64,000 nt of DNA from JACRPI01 sp964385055 (GTDB lineage Archaea; Nanobdellota; Nanobdellia; Woesearchaeales; DSVV01). Positions 1-8,019 of this stretch are shown in pieces. The notes below the pieces were generated by a model. The model made no database searches. It worked only from the letters and a program-made list of their open reading frames with translations, and was not told the origin of the DNA. The DNA is taken from positions 4,243-68,242 of the forward strand of contig CAYLMH010000003.1 in NCBI GenBank assembly GCA_964385055.1. The letters are read 5' to 3'. Numbering within the stretch: position 1 is the stretch's first letter; every line of letters begins with the position of its first letter. The translations under genes and the position numbers were made by a program.

Positions 1-2
1 CT

Positions 3-296
3 GGACTTTCTATAAATAATAAATCATCAGAAGAAACATGGGACGGATTAGGAACATTATGCTTGGCAGATAGTTTTGGAACATTTCATGCAGATCTGAT
101 ATATGGATTATTTATTGATGGAGTAAATTACAGGTTTAAATTATATGATAGAGAAACAAGACAAGTACCCGATGAAGAGTTTGACGAAAAAGTAAAAAGA
201 CTATTTGATAGACTTCGCACATTTGAGCAAAAAACAAAACAAAAATCACGATTTCTTAAACCAGTGTATGATATGGCAATGGCATATGGAGTCTAG
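3..296 (+). CDS. 3' end of an unrecognised protein, start outside the window
   Basis: The frame is open from the window edge to a TAG at 294-296, giving the last 97 residues of a protein. An internal TTG at 63 could start a 77-residue product, but the frame plainly continues upstream, so this is a partial gene. The visible part has no signal peptide or membrane segment and ends in a basic stretch (KTKQKSRFLKP) before a short tail. Three bases separate it from the following HIT gene on the same strand, so the two are probably cotranscribed. I do not recognise the family. Confidence 0.6.
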   Translation, partial: GLSINNKSSEETWDGLGTLCLADSFGTFHADLIYGLFIDGVNYRFKLYDRETRQVPDEEFDEKVKRLFDRLRTFEQKTKQKSRFLKPVYDMAMAYGV

Positions 297-299
297 AAA

Positions 300-1334
300 A
301 TGAGTACACTCTCTTTCAACGACAGCTGCGATTTCTGCAAAGAAGCAGAAAGTGGTTATCTCACAAAGATAGCAGATGCAAGAATACTCCCAAGAAAAAG
401 AACCATCTACGAAACAGAAAATTTCAGAGTCTTTCCAACACTTGGTCCATTAGTAGAAGGACATCTCCTTATTGCATCAAAACAGCACTATGTAGGAATA
501 GCTGGTTTAGCAGAAAATCTTTATGATGAGCTTGAAGAAGTACAAGAATTAGTAAGAAGAAAAGTAACAGAGAAGTACCAAGCACCAGTATTCTTTGAAC
601 ATGGAGATGTCACAGAAGCAAGAGGAAGTGGAAGTTGTATCAGCCACACTCATCTTCATGTTGTACCTGTTGGAGTCGATATCATCGAAGGTTTAGAAAT
701 GAAATTTAACAAAAGAGAAATAAAAAAGTATGCTGAGTTAAAAGAAAACCAAGATGCACAAATACCATATATGTTTGTACAAACAAGAGAAGGAAGAAGA
801 TATGTGTTTGATATCCCTGGTGTACTCCCTTCACAATACGCGAGGCAAGTGGTGGCAATAAAAATAGGAAAGCCAGAACGATGGAATTGGAAAACAAGGA
901 CAACTACTGATCTGAGAAAGGGTTTAAGAGAAACCATGCAGACGTTTTATGCCTTAAACGAAGATCCATTTGAAAGATGGCTAGGAAAAGACAACTGGAT
1001 GCGACAATACTTTGATTTTCCTAACTGTATTCATGATGCAATGACAGGAGAGCGTCATGATAAGATACAATGGCTAAATATCCATGCCGAAAGTGTAGAA
1101 GAAGCGATAAAAATGCGTGGAGAAATAACAGCAAAAGAGCTTGGACGAATGTTTGCAGGAGATTTTTGCGGAGATGGCGATGATATGATTGGAAACAAAC
1201 CAATTGGATCAATGCTTGCCAATAAGATAGCAAAATGGAGTGCAATGCATGGAAGGATAGTAATTGAATATTCTAAAGGAAAAAAGCCACAAGAGTGTAA
1301 GTGGGAAGAGAAAAGATACAGAATAAAGGAATAG
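300..1334 (+). CDS. HIT-domain nucleotide-binding protein with a long unknown C-terminal extension
   Basis: The N-terminal 130 residues show a HIT fold: a CDFC zinc-knuckle pair near residues 10-13, the strand LGPLVEGHLLIASKQH, and the HIT triad SHTHLHVVP with His at about 116, 118 and 120. HIT proteins hydrolyse or transfer nucleotide phosphoramidates and dinucleotides. Residues 150-230 contain a WNW motif and a conserved-looking SQYARQ segment that resemble the C-terminal part of longer HIT-like proteins. The last 110 residues (with FCGDGDDMIGNKPIG) match nothing I know. At 344 residues it is more than twice a typical HIT protein. The substrate cannot be told. It is followed at once by two NUDIX genes, which suggests a shared nucleotide clean-up role. 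Confidence 0.75.
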   Translation: MSTLSFNDSCDFCKEAESGYLTKIADARILPRKRTIYETENFRVFPTLGPLVEGHLLIASKQHYVGIAGLAENLYDELEEVQELVRRKVTEKYQAPVFFEHGDVTEARGSGSCISHTHLHVVPVGVDIIEGLEMKFNKREIKKYAELKENQDAQIPYMFVQTREGRRYVFDIPGVLPSQYARQVVAIKIGKPERWNWKTRTTTDLRKGLRETMQTFYALNEDPFERWLGKDNWMRQYFDFPNCIHDAMTGERHDKIQWLNIHAESVEEAIKMRGEITAKELGRMFAGDFCGDGDDMIGNKPIGSMLANKIAKWSAMHGRIVIEYSKGKKPQECKWEEKRYRIKE

Positions 1335-1339
1335 AAAAA

Positions 1340-1768
1340 ATGAGAAGAATAGAGATAGGTGTTAAAGCGATTATTGAACGAGATGATGCTATTCTTCTGA
1401 TTAGAAGATCAGAAATTGGAGCCATAAGTGTGTATCAAAACCTTACCAGTGCATGGGATATTCCAGGAGGAAGAATTAACTTTACTGAAAACTTAGAAGA
1501 AGGACTCGAACGGGAAGTAGCAGAAGAAACAAGATTAAGAATAAAAGAAATAAGAGGAGTTTTAGAAGTAAAAAAGGTGTTTAGAAATGAAAGAGAATGC
1601 ATTGTCAGAGTAACATATGTTTGCTCCGTATATGATGGTTCGGTTATTTTAAGCAGAGAGCATACAGAAGCAGAGTGGTTTCAAAAGCAAGCACTTACTA
1701 AATTAGAGTATAAGGACAATGTATTAAGAGACACTATAGAGAAGTATTGTAAAACGAGATTAAAATGA
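1340..1768 (+). CDS. NUDIX hydrolase with a degenerate NUDIX box
   Basis: The ATG at 1340 is preferred to a GTG at 1301 that would overlap the HIT gene by 34 bases. The protein (142 residues) begins MRRIEIGVKAII, the usual first strand of NUDIX proteins. The NUDIX box reads G-RINFT-E-NLEEGLE-REVAEE-T-R-L: all acidic metal ligands are present, but the glycine of the EExG turn is replaced by Arg. It ends in an ATGA overlap with the next, canonical NUDIX gene, so the two are translationally coupled. The two proteins share the same layout, including the INF and LEYKD segments, and arose by tandem duplication. The likely role is hydrolysis of a nucleoside diphosphate derivative; the substrate is unknown. 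Confidence 0.8.
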   Translation: MRRIEIGVKAIIERDDAILLIRRSEIGAISVYQNLTSAWDIPGGRINFTENLEEGLEREVAEETRLRIKEIRGVLEVKKVFRNERECIVRVTYVCSVYDGSVILSREHTEAEWFQKQALTKLEYKDNVLRDTIEKYCKTRLK

Positions 1769-2160
1769 ACCAACAAATCGGCGTCAAAGCAATCATCGAG
1801 AAAGACAATAAAATTCTCCTGCTCAAACGCTCAGAGAAATACGAACACTTAACTGATTGCTGGGACATTCCAGGAGGCAGAATTAATTTTGGTGAAGAAC
1901 CTGAAGAAGGATTAAGAAGAGAAATCAAAGAAGAAACAGGGCTCCAACTCAAAGAAATAAAAAAAATTCTTGACGCAGCAACAGTCTTCAAAAATGAAGA
2001 AAGACATATTGTGAGAATCACCTATCTCTGCACAGTCGAAGATGGAAACACAAATCTAAGCAATGAACACACCCATCTCGAATGGATTCGAAAAGAGGAT
2101 ATCAAAAAATTAGAATATAAAGATAAATTATTGAAGAAAACAATTGACAGTAACTTCTAA
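1765..2160 (+). CDS. NUDIX hydrolase, tandem copy with canonical box
   Basis: This 131-residue protein starts MNQQIGVKAII and carries an intact NUDIX box (G-RINFG-E-EPEEGLR-REIKEETGL) at about residues 38-60, the magnesium-binding site for cleaving nucleoside diphosphates linked to another group. Its ATG overlaps the TGA of the upstream paralogue. The pair are of equal length and closely similar, and this copy keeps the catalytic glycine that the first has lost. The substrate cannot be read from sequence; ADP-ribose, oxidised nucleotide and cap-like substrates are all possible for this family. Confidence 0.85.
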   Translation: MNQQIGVKAIIEKDNKILLLKRSEKYEHLTDCWDIPGGRINFGEEPEEGLRREIKEETGLQLKEIKKILDAATVFKNEERHIVRITYLCTVEDGNTNLSNEHTHLEWIRKEDIKKLEYKDKLLKKTIDSNF

Positions 2161-2276
2161 CACGCACCATCTACTAAGTACTCGCTCAGCAAAGTCCTTG
2201 TTTGTCTACGCAATCTATTTTATTTAAATAAAAAAAAGAATAAGGATTCAAAAGTAATGCTAAGCGAATAATGGTA
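2161..2276 (+). repeat. Partial copies of the dispersed intergenic element
   Basis: Between two convergent genes lies CACGCACCATCTACTAAG followed by TCGCTCAGCAAAGTCCTTG and TCTACGCAATC, which recurs at 34501-34600 and 61763-61838. At 2239-2274 a second fragment, AAGGATTCAAAAGTAATGC, matches the start module of the same family. No gene is visible in 2161-2298. Confidence 0.6.
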
Positions 2277-2298
2277 ATGAAAAAAAAGAAATAAAAAA

Positions 2299-2967
2299 CT
2301 ATTCAGCAACCTGAACAGTCAACAATAATTTCTCATACTCATCAGTAGCCTCAGAATTTGTCATATAATCAATGTAAACATCAAAGATGTAGGTTCCTGG
2401 GAGTGTTGGACCGCCTGCATCAGTAATAATATCCCCCACTTCAATAATGAGAGGCAATACTAATTCATCTCCTCGCGCAAGAGTATAAGTAGTGTACAAA
2501 TTCTTGCTCATCCATGCTTGAATAAGTTCATCATTTGTTTCCAGAATACTGCCGCTGTAGTCTTTTGCTTCTCTAAATTTAATAGTCACCACAAATTCAT
2601 GATCCCCAATAATGTTCTGAATGCCAAGACCTGCAACATACACATCTCCAATAGCGAGATTTTTCACAAGAGGAGTAGACAGTGCTGCTCGAGTGTTGCT
2701 TTGCATTCGTGTATCAAGCAATGCTTTTTCAGAATCAGATAAGGTGTAATCCTGGACTTCTACTTCTTCTTCAGCAGAGTCCTCAACAGCACTTTCTTCT
2801 GCAACAGCTTCCTCTGAAGGTACTTCTTCTTCAGTCTCAGAAGCGCAAAGCGATGCGTCAGAAACCTCTGATCCATCCGCACAGACATACACCTTTCCAG
2901 AACCACAGCCAATCAAAAATAAAGCTACGACAAAAATACAAAATAAATATATTTGTTTCATATTCAT
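2299..2967 (-). CDS. Acidic lipoprotein of unknown function
   Basis: The N-terminus MNMKQIYLFCIFVVALF leads to a lipobox LIGC, so the mature protein should be lipid-anchored on the outer face of the membrane. A Ser/Glu/Ala-rich acidic linker (about residues 30-75) separates the anchor from a beta-rich domain ending LLLTVQVAE. An ATG at 2976 lies further upstream, but a GGAGG sits directly against it and 9 bases before the ATG at 2967, so 2967 is chosen. The gene overlaps the stop of the upstream gene and probably belongs to its transcript. The beta domain is Ig-like in appearance; I do not recognise a family. Confidence 0.75.
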   Translation of the reverse strand: MNMKQIYLFCIFVVALFLIGCGSGKVYVCADGSEVSDASLCASETEEEVPSEEAVAEESAVEDSAEEEVEVQDYTLSDSEKALLDTRMQSNTRAALSTPLVKNLAIGDVYVAGLGIQNIIGDHEFVVTIKFREAKDYSGSILETNDELIQAWMSKNLYTTYTLARGDELVLPLIIEVGDIITDAGGPTLPGTYIFDVYIDYMTNSEATDEYEKLLLTVQVAE

Positions 2968-2968
2968 A

Positions 2969-3943
2969 CTACCCATCCTCCATTTGTACTAATTTCATAT
3001 TAGGATAATCCTTGTCAATGCTTAATAATAACTTTTTCGGAAATTCGCCAGGTGCAAGCAGCAGTGCAGGGAGTTTTTTCATTTGCCCCGCAACAAATGC
3101 AGTCGCAATTTCTCCTTCAGAACATTTCTTCTTGTTCTTTGCTTTGCAGTAATATTGGACAGAACCAAGAGGAGAAGGAACTACTACTATGCAATCAATC
3201 TCCCCTTTTTTAACAACAGAAAACTGAAGAAGCTGCATATTTCTTGTTTGGAAAAATACAGCAACACGTTGAGCAAAAGCGTCATCAGCAGGGACAAGAA
3301 CAGCAGGAGGTGCTTCTTGGGGAACAACAAGCGGCTGTTGTTGAACCACTTTCTTCTGTCGTCGTTCAGGTGCTTTTTTTGAAACAGGTTGTTCAGCAGA
3401 AACCTGAAGCGGCGCAGTTTGTACAACGGATTGAAGAGGAGCAACAGGCTGTTGAGAAGAAGCTACAGGAGGTGCTGGAGACACAGGAGCTGCAGCAGAC
3501 AATCTGGAAAAATGAGAACGAAGACTATCATTAATCTCTTGTTCTGTTGCGAGATACCATTTCCAAAAAAGATACGTTTGCCCATTTGCAGTGACTTCGA
3601 TAGGTTTTGCGTAATCTTTTATTGCACGAAGAGAAACACGAAAGAGAGGAGACTGTTCTGCATCAAGCACAACTTTTTGCGCTCGAAGAAGTTCAAAAGT
3701 CCCTCTATCTTTTTCATTGAGGTATTTGAAAAGGTCCTGTAACTTTTCCTTTTGCTCAATTGCGTAATACGCAGGGCTTCCCCCTATTTTCACAGAAGTA
3801 ATCCCTAGCTTTTTATCATGAACAAGATCAGAAAGCACTGCGCCCATAACAAAGGTATCAGTACGAAACTCACGAATAAGATCAGAGGGAACAACATACC
3901 CTTTTGTGCGAACAACGTCAAGGACTTGGTTCTTGTCAATCAT
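2969..3943 (-). CDS. Winged-helix protein with a C-terminal nuclease-like domain
   Basis: Three parts can be seen. Residues 1-75 look like a winged helix (VLDVVRTKGYVVPSDLIREF, then a basic wing). Residues 145-215 form a long Pro/Gln/Ala/Val-rich linker. The last 100 residues have the order of a PD-(D/E)XK restriction-like fold: a helix, GEIDCIVVV, then QYYCKAKNKKK, which could supply the Asp and Lys of the active site, although the usual Glu/Gln before Lys is Cys here. It may bind nucleic acid and possibly cut it; this is inference. It sits upstream of the lipoprotein and downstream of endA on the same strand. Confidence 0.6.
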   Translation of the reverse strand: MIDKNQVLDVVRTKGYVVPSDLIREFRTDTFVMGAVLSDLVHDKKLGITSVKIGGSPAYYAIEQKEKLQDLFKYLNEKDRGTFELLRAQKVVLDAEQSPLFRVSLRAIKDYAKPIEVTANGQTYLFWKWYLATEQEINDSLRSHFSRLSAAAPVSPAPPVASSQQPVAPLQSVVQTAPLQVSAEQPVSKKAPERRQKKVVQQQPLVVPQEAPPAVLVPADDAFAQRVAVFFQTRNMQLLQFSVVKKGEIDCIVVVPSPLGSVQYYCKAKNKKKCSEGEIATAFVAGQMKKLPALLLAPGEFPKKLLLSIDKDYPNMKLVQMEDG

Positions 3944-3994
3944 AAAAAATCGAAAGAAAGTTGGTTTTATATAGATTGTGCTGCGGGAAAAAAA

Positions 3995-4528
3995 CTAAGG
4001 CCGTAACCATCGTGTTTCCCAAAAACTGACATCTCCTTCAGCGTCAACAACAGCAAGCAAGAGCCGCTTCTTAGTACTATGTGCAACCCTGTTTTTCGCA
4101 GAGAAATCATGCCATGTCAAAACATCGGCTTCATAGGTGGGGTACACTATCCATTTTGCGTGATCTTCGCCTGGCTTAATGCCTCTATCATAAACACGAA
4201 AATCAGCACCAAATTTGAGAGCGGTTTTCACAAGATATCCTCTATCCCGAAGATCTCTATACACCCTATATTTCACCCAGAATTTTTTCTCTTTTCGTTC
4301 TGCTTTTTTGAGAAACGCGTCAGAAGAAAGTTTTTTGTTACGGGAATCAAGAATTTTGATTTTTTCTTTTTCAAGAAGATAGAGCCCTTCCAAAAAAGAG
4401 AGATGCACTCGATGATCTTCTATTTCGCCAAAACGGCCTTGATTATGAAGTTCAAGAGCAACATCACTATTGTCCGTTTGCACAATATCAGAGATAATAC
4501 GGCAAGGAATGGGTTTTGGTTTTGTCAT
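3995..4528 (-). CDS. endA: tRNA-intron splicing endonuclease
   Basis: This 177-residue protein has the size of the homotetrameric archaeal enzyme that cuts bulge-helix-bulge introns from pre-tRNA. The C-terminal catalytic half is clear: YRVYRDLRDRGYLVKTALKFG, then FRVYDRG (catalytic Tyr), HAKWIVYP (catalytic His) and STKKRLLLAVVD (catalytic Lys). The ATG at 4528 is chosen over an ATG at 4537 and a TTG at 4546 because a TATA-like TTTATTAATT lies about 28 bases upstream, as for a leaderless message. The neighbouring genes are thymidylate synthase-like and the winged-helix protein, all on the minus strand. Confidence 0.93.
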   Translation of the reverse strand: MTKPKPIPCRIISDIVQTDNSDVALELHNQGRFGEIEDHRVHLSFLEGLYLLEKEKIKILDSRNKKLSSDAFLKKAERKEKKFWVKYRVYRDLRDRGYLVKTALKFGADFRVYDRGIKPGEDHAKWIVYPTYEADVLTWHDFSAKNRVAHSTKKRLLLAVVDAEGDVSFWETRWLRP

Positions 4529-4582
4529 AGTATGCATTACGGACAAGTAATTAATAAAGCTTTAGGGAGAAGAAGACGCAAT

Positions 4583-6022
4583 TCACAACGCAAGGGGCTT
4601 ATCCTGTGTATAAGCAAGCCCTTTCTGCAACGCAAGCGCTGCTTTCTGCAATTCAGTGCCTAAATAAAACGCGTGAGACAAATCGCATACTTTATGGTCA
4701 AGAACAAGTTTTGTGTAAAGGGCAAAAGGATCATTCCCGGAAAATTCATCAAGCCGCTTACCTGTAGGATCAGTGTGAGTCACAAAAATAACGCCATCTT
4801 TCACACGAAGAATGAGATTGCCCCGGGGATCTCCAATTCGTTTCAAAGGCGCATGGTGCTCCTGAAGAATTTGTGCTGCAGCTGCCCAGTTGTTCTGATA
4901 AATATGCGCGCTACTCGAAATAATAGTGAGATTTCCAGAAGACATATGCAGCGCAGAAGCAACAGTGTATTGAAGTTTACGAAGACCGAACGCGTTTCGT
5001 GGCCATGCGTGGAACATATCATTGCTCCGGAAAAAAGCAGTAAGATACAGGAAATTGTCTTGAATAAGAAATTCCACCAAAATTAAACAAGGAGGTTTTT
5101 CATTAGTCAAATCTTTTTCAATGTCCCATGTAACTGCAAGCGCGCGCCGTGTATGAGGAGTTTGTCGAAGATTCGCAATAAGCAATTGAATTTGATCCAC
5201 ATTTTTTTGTTGTCGTAATCGCTGCCCATAGGAATACTCCACTCCTTCAAGCGCAGCAGCGCTGACCACTTGCGGATAATACGAAAACAAATCATCTTGT
5301 GTAAAAGGAAAGTACGAAAAAAGCTGCGGACGGTCTGGATCTTCTTTTTCGATGACAGAAACAATATTGAGAAGCTCACGCTGATCAACGCCATAATCGC
5401 TTTTTTTGATTGTGCCCAGAGTAGTAATCAAATGCAGAATTTCAAGCCAAGCGGGTCCAATAAAATCGTGGCGCACAGGGAACCCACTTTTTTCAGAAGG
5501 AAATGTATCTGGCACAGGAACAGTGACAGTAGGGAAAACCTCTGACACGCCGTACGAAGGAAGAGAAGGAAGCTGAGAAAGGAGCGCAGGAAGTTGAGAA
5601 AAATCTTTCACGTGTTGATAATCATGAACAGTAACGTGTTGACGAAGAGTTTCAAGAGCAGCAAGAGGAATTTCTTTGTCAATCAAAACCCCCTCAACAC
5701 CGAGAACTGCGTGATCTGGACTAACCCCGTTAGAGAAAAAGGCGAGTAATGCCTTTCCAGACCCATTCAGATCAATGCCAGTCACCACGAGATGTCGTAT
5801 TGCTTTATTTGCAAGACAGTTGCGGAGCACGCCGTTAAGCCCTTCGTCGCGAGAGTAGAGCTGACCTACGAGCGCATACTTTTGGGGATCAAGATGTTTC
5901 AGAATAAATTCTTTTTTTGTCCAGAGTGTTACAATACCCACAGAGGCAGAAGGATTCCCCACAGTGACAAGATCAGAAAAACAAACAGGCCAAGATATTT
6001 CCTTTGGAGAAGTCGTTTCCAT
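4583..6022 (-). CDS. Thymidylate synthase-like protein with an N-terminal MtrA-like (DUF4346-type) domain
   Basis: The C-terminal 200 residues follow the thymidylate synthase order: RRALAVTW, then PPC (nucleophilic Cys about 312) in PPCLILVEF, RSNDMFHAWPRNAFG, and SSSAHIYQNNW in place of the usual GDAHIYxNH. The first 170 residues (WPVCFSDLVTVGNP, VVTGIDLNGSGKALLAFFSNG) resemble the subunit-A-like domain found fused to archaeal thymidylate synthase-like proteins. At 479 residues it is twice the length of a plain ThyA. The role expected is dUMP methylation to dTMP, possibly with a non-folate carbon carrier; the loss of the canonical Asp in the dUMP-binding motif makes the exact reaction uncertain. 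Confidence 0.8.
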   Translation of the reverse strand: METTSPKEISWPVCFSDLVTVGNPSASVGIVTLWTKKEFILKHLDPQKYALVGQLYSRDEGLNGVLRNCLANKAIRHLVVTGIDLNGSGKALLAFFSNGVSPDHAVLGVEGVLIDKEIPLAALETLRQHVTVHDYQHVKDFSQLPALLSQLPSLPSYGVSEVFPTVTVPVPDTFPSEKSGFPVRHDFIGPAWLEILHLITTLGTIKKSDYGVDQRELLNIVSVIEKEDPDRPQLFSYFPFTQDDLFSYYPQVVSAAALEGVEYSYGQRLRQQKNVDQIQLLIANLRQTPHTRRALAVTWDIEKDLTNEKPPCLILVEFLIQDNFLYLTAFFRSNDMFHAWPRNAFGLRKLQYTVASALHMSSGNLTIISSSAHIYQNNWAAAAQILQEHHAPLKRIGDPRGNLILRVKDGVIFVTHTDPTGKRLDEFSGNDPFALYTKLVLDHKVCDLSHAFYLGTELQKAALALQKGLAYTQDKPLAL

Positions 6023-6063
6023 GGGAAAAAGAACAATTGCAGAATTAATAAAAGGTACGAAAA

Positions 6064-6585
6064 TTACTCTGTCTCTTCTTCATCAAACAACGAATAAATA
6101 TCAATGCTGTACAAGACAGTTGAAATCTCTGCTTCTTTGACAAAACTATCAGAGCTGAAAGAAATAAGTCCTTGGTCAACAGCGTCAGAAACTTCCAAAT
6201 CTCCTTGTTGTAATAAAACAAGCGTATCATATGTTGTCGTCATTTCAAAAGAAGGGTCTTCCTGCTCACCGTTTTCAAGTTCAATAAGTTCACCTGCATC
6301 AAGCACTGCATAAAGATGATGATCAAGGTCAGTAAGGTAAACATTCACGACATCATCGCCAAAAAAAGTAAAAAGAATATCAGGAAGTCCGTTAGCTTTC
6401 TCATTATACGTATCTTTGTATGTGGAAAGAAGATCGTTGGTAAATAGTTCTTCAGCAGTAACAGCGCCAGTAACTCCATTCATACCATTGGCAACACTGA
6501 CAATATAGAGTCCAAGAAGAAAGATACCAAAAAAGAAAAATGCCTGAATATGTTTTGGCTTTTGTTGTTTGTGTTTTTTTGCCAT
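6064..6585 (-). CDS. Membrane-anchored protein with an SCP2-like outer domain
   Basis: A basic start (MAKKHKQQKPK) is followed by one hydrophobic helix at about residues 13-33, so the rest (140 residues) should face outside. The segment from VYLTDLDHH to LISFSSDSF has the strand-helix order of sterol-carrier-type (SCP2) domains, with an acidic loop between; this match is by eye and weak. A TATA-like TATATAG at 6611-6619 lies 27 bases before the ATG, so the message is probably leaderless. The gene is divergent from RNase Z. I cannot assign a function. Confidence 0.6.
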   Translation of the reverse strand: MAKKHKQQKPKHIQAFFFFGIFLLGLYIVSVANGMNGVTGAVTAEELFTNDLLSTYKDTYNEKANGLPDILFTFFGDDVVNVYLTDLDHHLYAVLDAGELIELENGEQEDPSFEMTTTYDTLVLLQQGDLEVSDAVDQGLISFSSDSFVKEAEISTVLYSIDIYSLFDEEETE

Positions 6586-6607
6586 TGTAAACCAGTTTAC
6601 CGCATTT

Positions 6608-6670
6608 TATCTATATATAGCTTTGGATTCTTGAGAGGAAAAACTTGAATTTGAGGCAAACTATATATAC
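6608..6670. promoter_or_regulatory. Divergent pair of TATA boxes for the SCP2-like gene and RNase Z
   Basis: CTATATATAG at 6611-6620 lies about 27 bases before the minus-strand ATG (6585), and CTATATATAC at 6661-6670 lies about 26 bases before the plus-strand ATG (6692). Both spacings fit archaeal promoters with transcription starting at or next to the ATG. Confidence 0.65.
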
Positions 6671-6691
6671 GACAAACCAAAACAAAGAAAC

Positions 6692-7588
6692 ATGGAACTC
6701 GTCTTTTNNNNNNNNNNGATGGTACCCACAAAGGAAAGAAATCATAGTAGTATCTTCCTCAAATATGAAGGAGAAGGAATATTGATTGACTGCGGAGAGG
6801 GCACCCAACGCCAGTTCAAAATAGCAGAAGAAAGTGCGACAAAAATAACAAAAATACTTATTAGCCATTGGCATGGAGATCACGTGCTTGGCCTTCCAGG
6901 ATTGTTACAAACATTGAGCGCGTCAGAATACGCAAAAAAAGACAGCACATTAGAAATCTACGGGCCAAAAGGATGCAAGAAACAAATAGAAGCAATGCTT
7001 GTCGCATTTCCGTTTGACAACAAGCTCAACATGAGCATTAAGGAAGTAAGCAATGGAACATTCATCAAAACAGAAAATTTTGAGATAGACGCGTTTCCCA
7101 TGGAGCACAGCATTCCTTGTCTTGGATTTAAGTTCAGAGAGCTAGACAAGAGAAGAATTGACGTTGCAAAAATAAAAAAATTAGGGATTCCAGAAGGACC
7201 ATTGCTTGGAAAGCTGCAGCAAAACAAAGCAATAACACATGGAGGCAAAAAAATTTCTCCGAAAGACACCACATACATTGTCCCTGGAAAACATATTGGG
7301 TTTATTACAGACACAGGACAGTGCAAGAATTGTTTGGAAATTGCAGAAGGAGTGGACGTCTTAATCTGCGAGGCAACGTTTATGGAAAAAGAAGCAGAAA
7401 AAGCAGAGCAGTACAAACATCTTACCATCAAACAAGGAGCATTGATCGCGCACACCACAAATGTTAAAAAATTGATCCTCACGCATTTCTCGCAACGGTA
7501 TAAAGAAAAAGCAGAGATTGAAGAAGAAGCAAAGGATGTTTTCCCTAATGTTATTCTCGCGTATGATGGGATGAAGTTGACTGTTTAA
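6692..7588 (+). CDS. rnz: Ribonuclease Z, tRNA 3'-end processing
   Basis: This metallo-beta-lactamase endonuclease removes 3' trailers from pre-tRNA. The start MELVF is followed by an assembly gap of 10 N (6708-6717) and then MVPTKERNHSS, the family's conserved opening. The zinc motif is SHWHGDHVLGLPG; further ligands are in MEHSIPCLG, GFITDTGQC, LICEAT and ILTHFSQRY. The length (about 298) is that of the short, dimeric form. With exactly 10 N the frame holds, but relatives have five residues between F and (A/M)VP where only four fit here, so the real gap may be 13 bases. The gene overlaps the convergent histone gene by 4 bases. Confidence 0.96.
   Translation: MELVFXXXXMVPTKERNHSSIFLKYEGEGILIDCGEGTQRQFKIAEESATKITKILISHWHGDHVLGLPGLLQTLSASEYAKKDSTLEIYGPKGCKKQIEAMLVAFPFDNKLNMSIKEVSNGTFIKTENFEIDAFPMEHSIPCLGFKFRELDKRRIDVAKIKKLGIPEGPLLGKLQQNKAITHGGKKISPKDTTYIVPGKHIGFITDTGQCKNCLEIAEGVDVLICEATFMEKEAEKAEQYKHLTIKQGALIAHTTNVKKLILTHFSQRYKEKAEIEEEAKDVFPNVILAYDGMKLTV
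6708..6717. other. Assembly gap (10 N) inside rnz
   Basis: Ten undetermined bases cover the codons for the conserved LGTSG-type turn of RNase Z. A second gap of identical length at 34312-34321 suggests a fixed filler length and not a measured one. Confidence 0.95.
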
Positions 7589-7797
7589 GAACTCTTTAAC
7601 GCAAGCTTCACATCGCCTGCTTTGACTGTTTTTCTTCCTGCGTGATGGGCAAATTTGATTGCGTAGCTTGCTATTTCAGTTGCCTGATTTTCTACTATTT
7701 TCTTGAGTGCCATTTTCGCGTCATCGCTCACTCTATCGGCCCCTGCTTTTTTGATAAGCACATCAATTGCTGCGAGAGGAATGCCGCGTTTTGTCAT
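7585..7797 (-). CDS. Archaeal histone (HMf-type)
   Basis: This 70-residue protein is a single histone fold without tails: IPLAAIDVLIKKAGADRVSDD, the long central helix MALKKIVENQATEIASYAIKFA, and the closing HHAGRKTVKAGDVKLALKSS. The RKTVKAGD loop and the paired Arg/Lys are the DNA-contact residues of the family. It forms dimers that wrap DNA. A TATA-like TATTTATAG about 28 bases upstream of the ATG suggests a leaderless message. The end overlaps rnz by 4 bases on the opposite strand. Confidence 0.96.
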   Translation of the reverse strand: MTKRGIPLAAIDVLIKKAGADRVSDDAKMALKKIVENQATEIASYAIKFAHHAGRKTVKAGDVKLALKSS

Positions 7798-7854
7798 AAT
7801 AGAGAAAAGAGTGAACAGCTATAAATACTTTTTGAAGAATTAAGAAAGAGAAAA

Positions 7855-7930
7855 ACATGCACAAGCAACATAAAACAATTGATCCGCAAAGTCCTAAAAC
7901 ACAATTCATCTCTTTTTTATTATTTTTATA
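7855..7930 (+). repeat. Partial copy of the dispersed intergenic element
   Basis: CATGCACAAGCAACATAAAA, then CCGCAAAGTCCTAAAACACA and ATTCATCTC followed by T-rich sequence, matches the 3' module of the element as seen at 8904, 17394, 28810 and 47084. It lies between the divergent histone and hjc genes. Confidence 0.6.
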
Positions 7931-8019
7931 ATAAAGTAAAGAATAATGAAACAGCAAGGAGATTCAAAACAAATAATTAAAAGAAAGCACATATAAATAA
8001 GAAAAACAAGAATAGGGCG

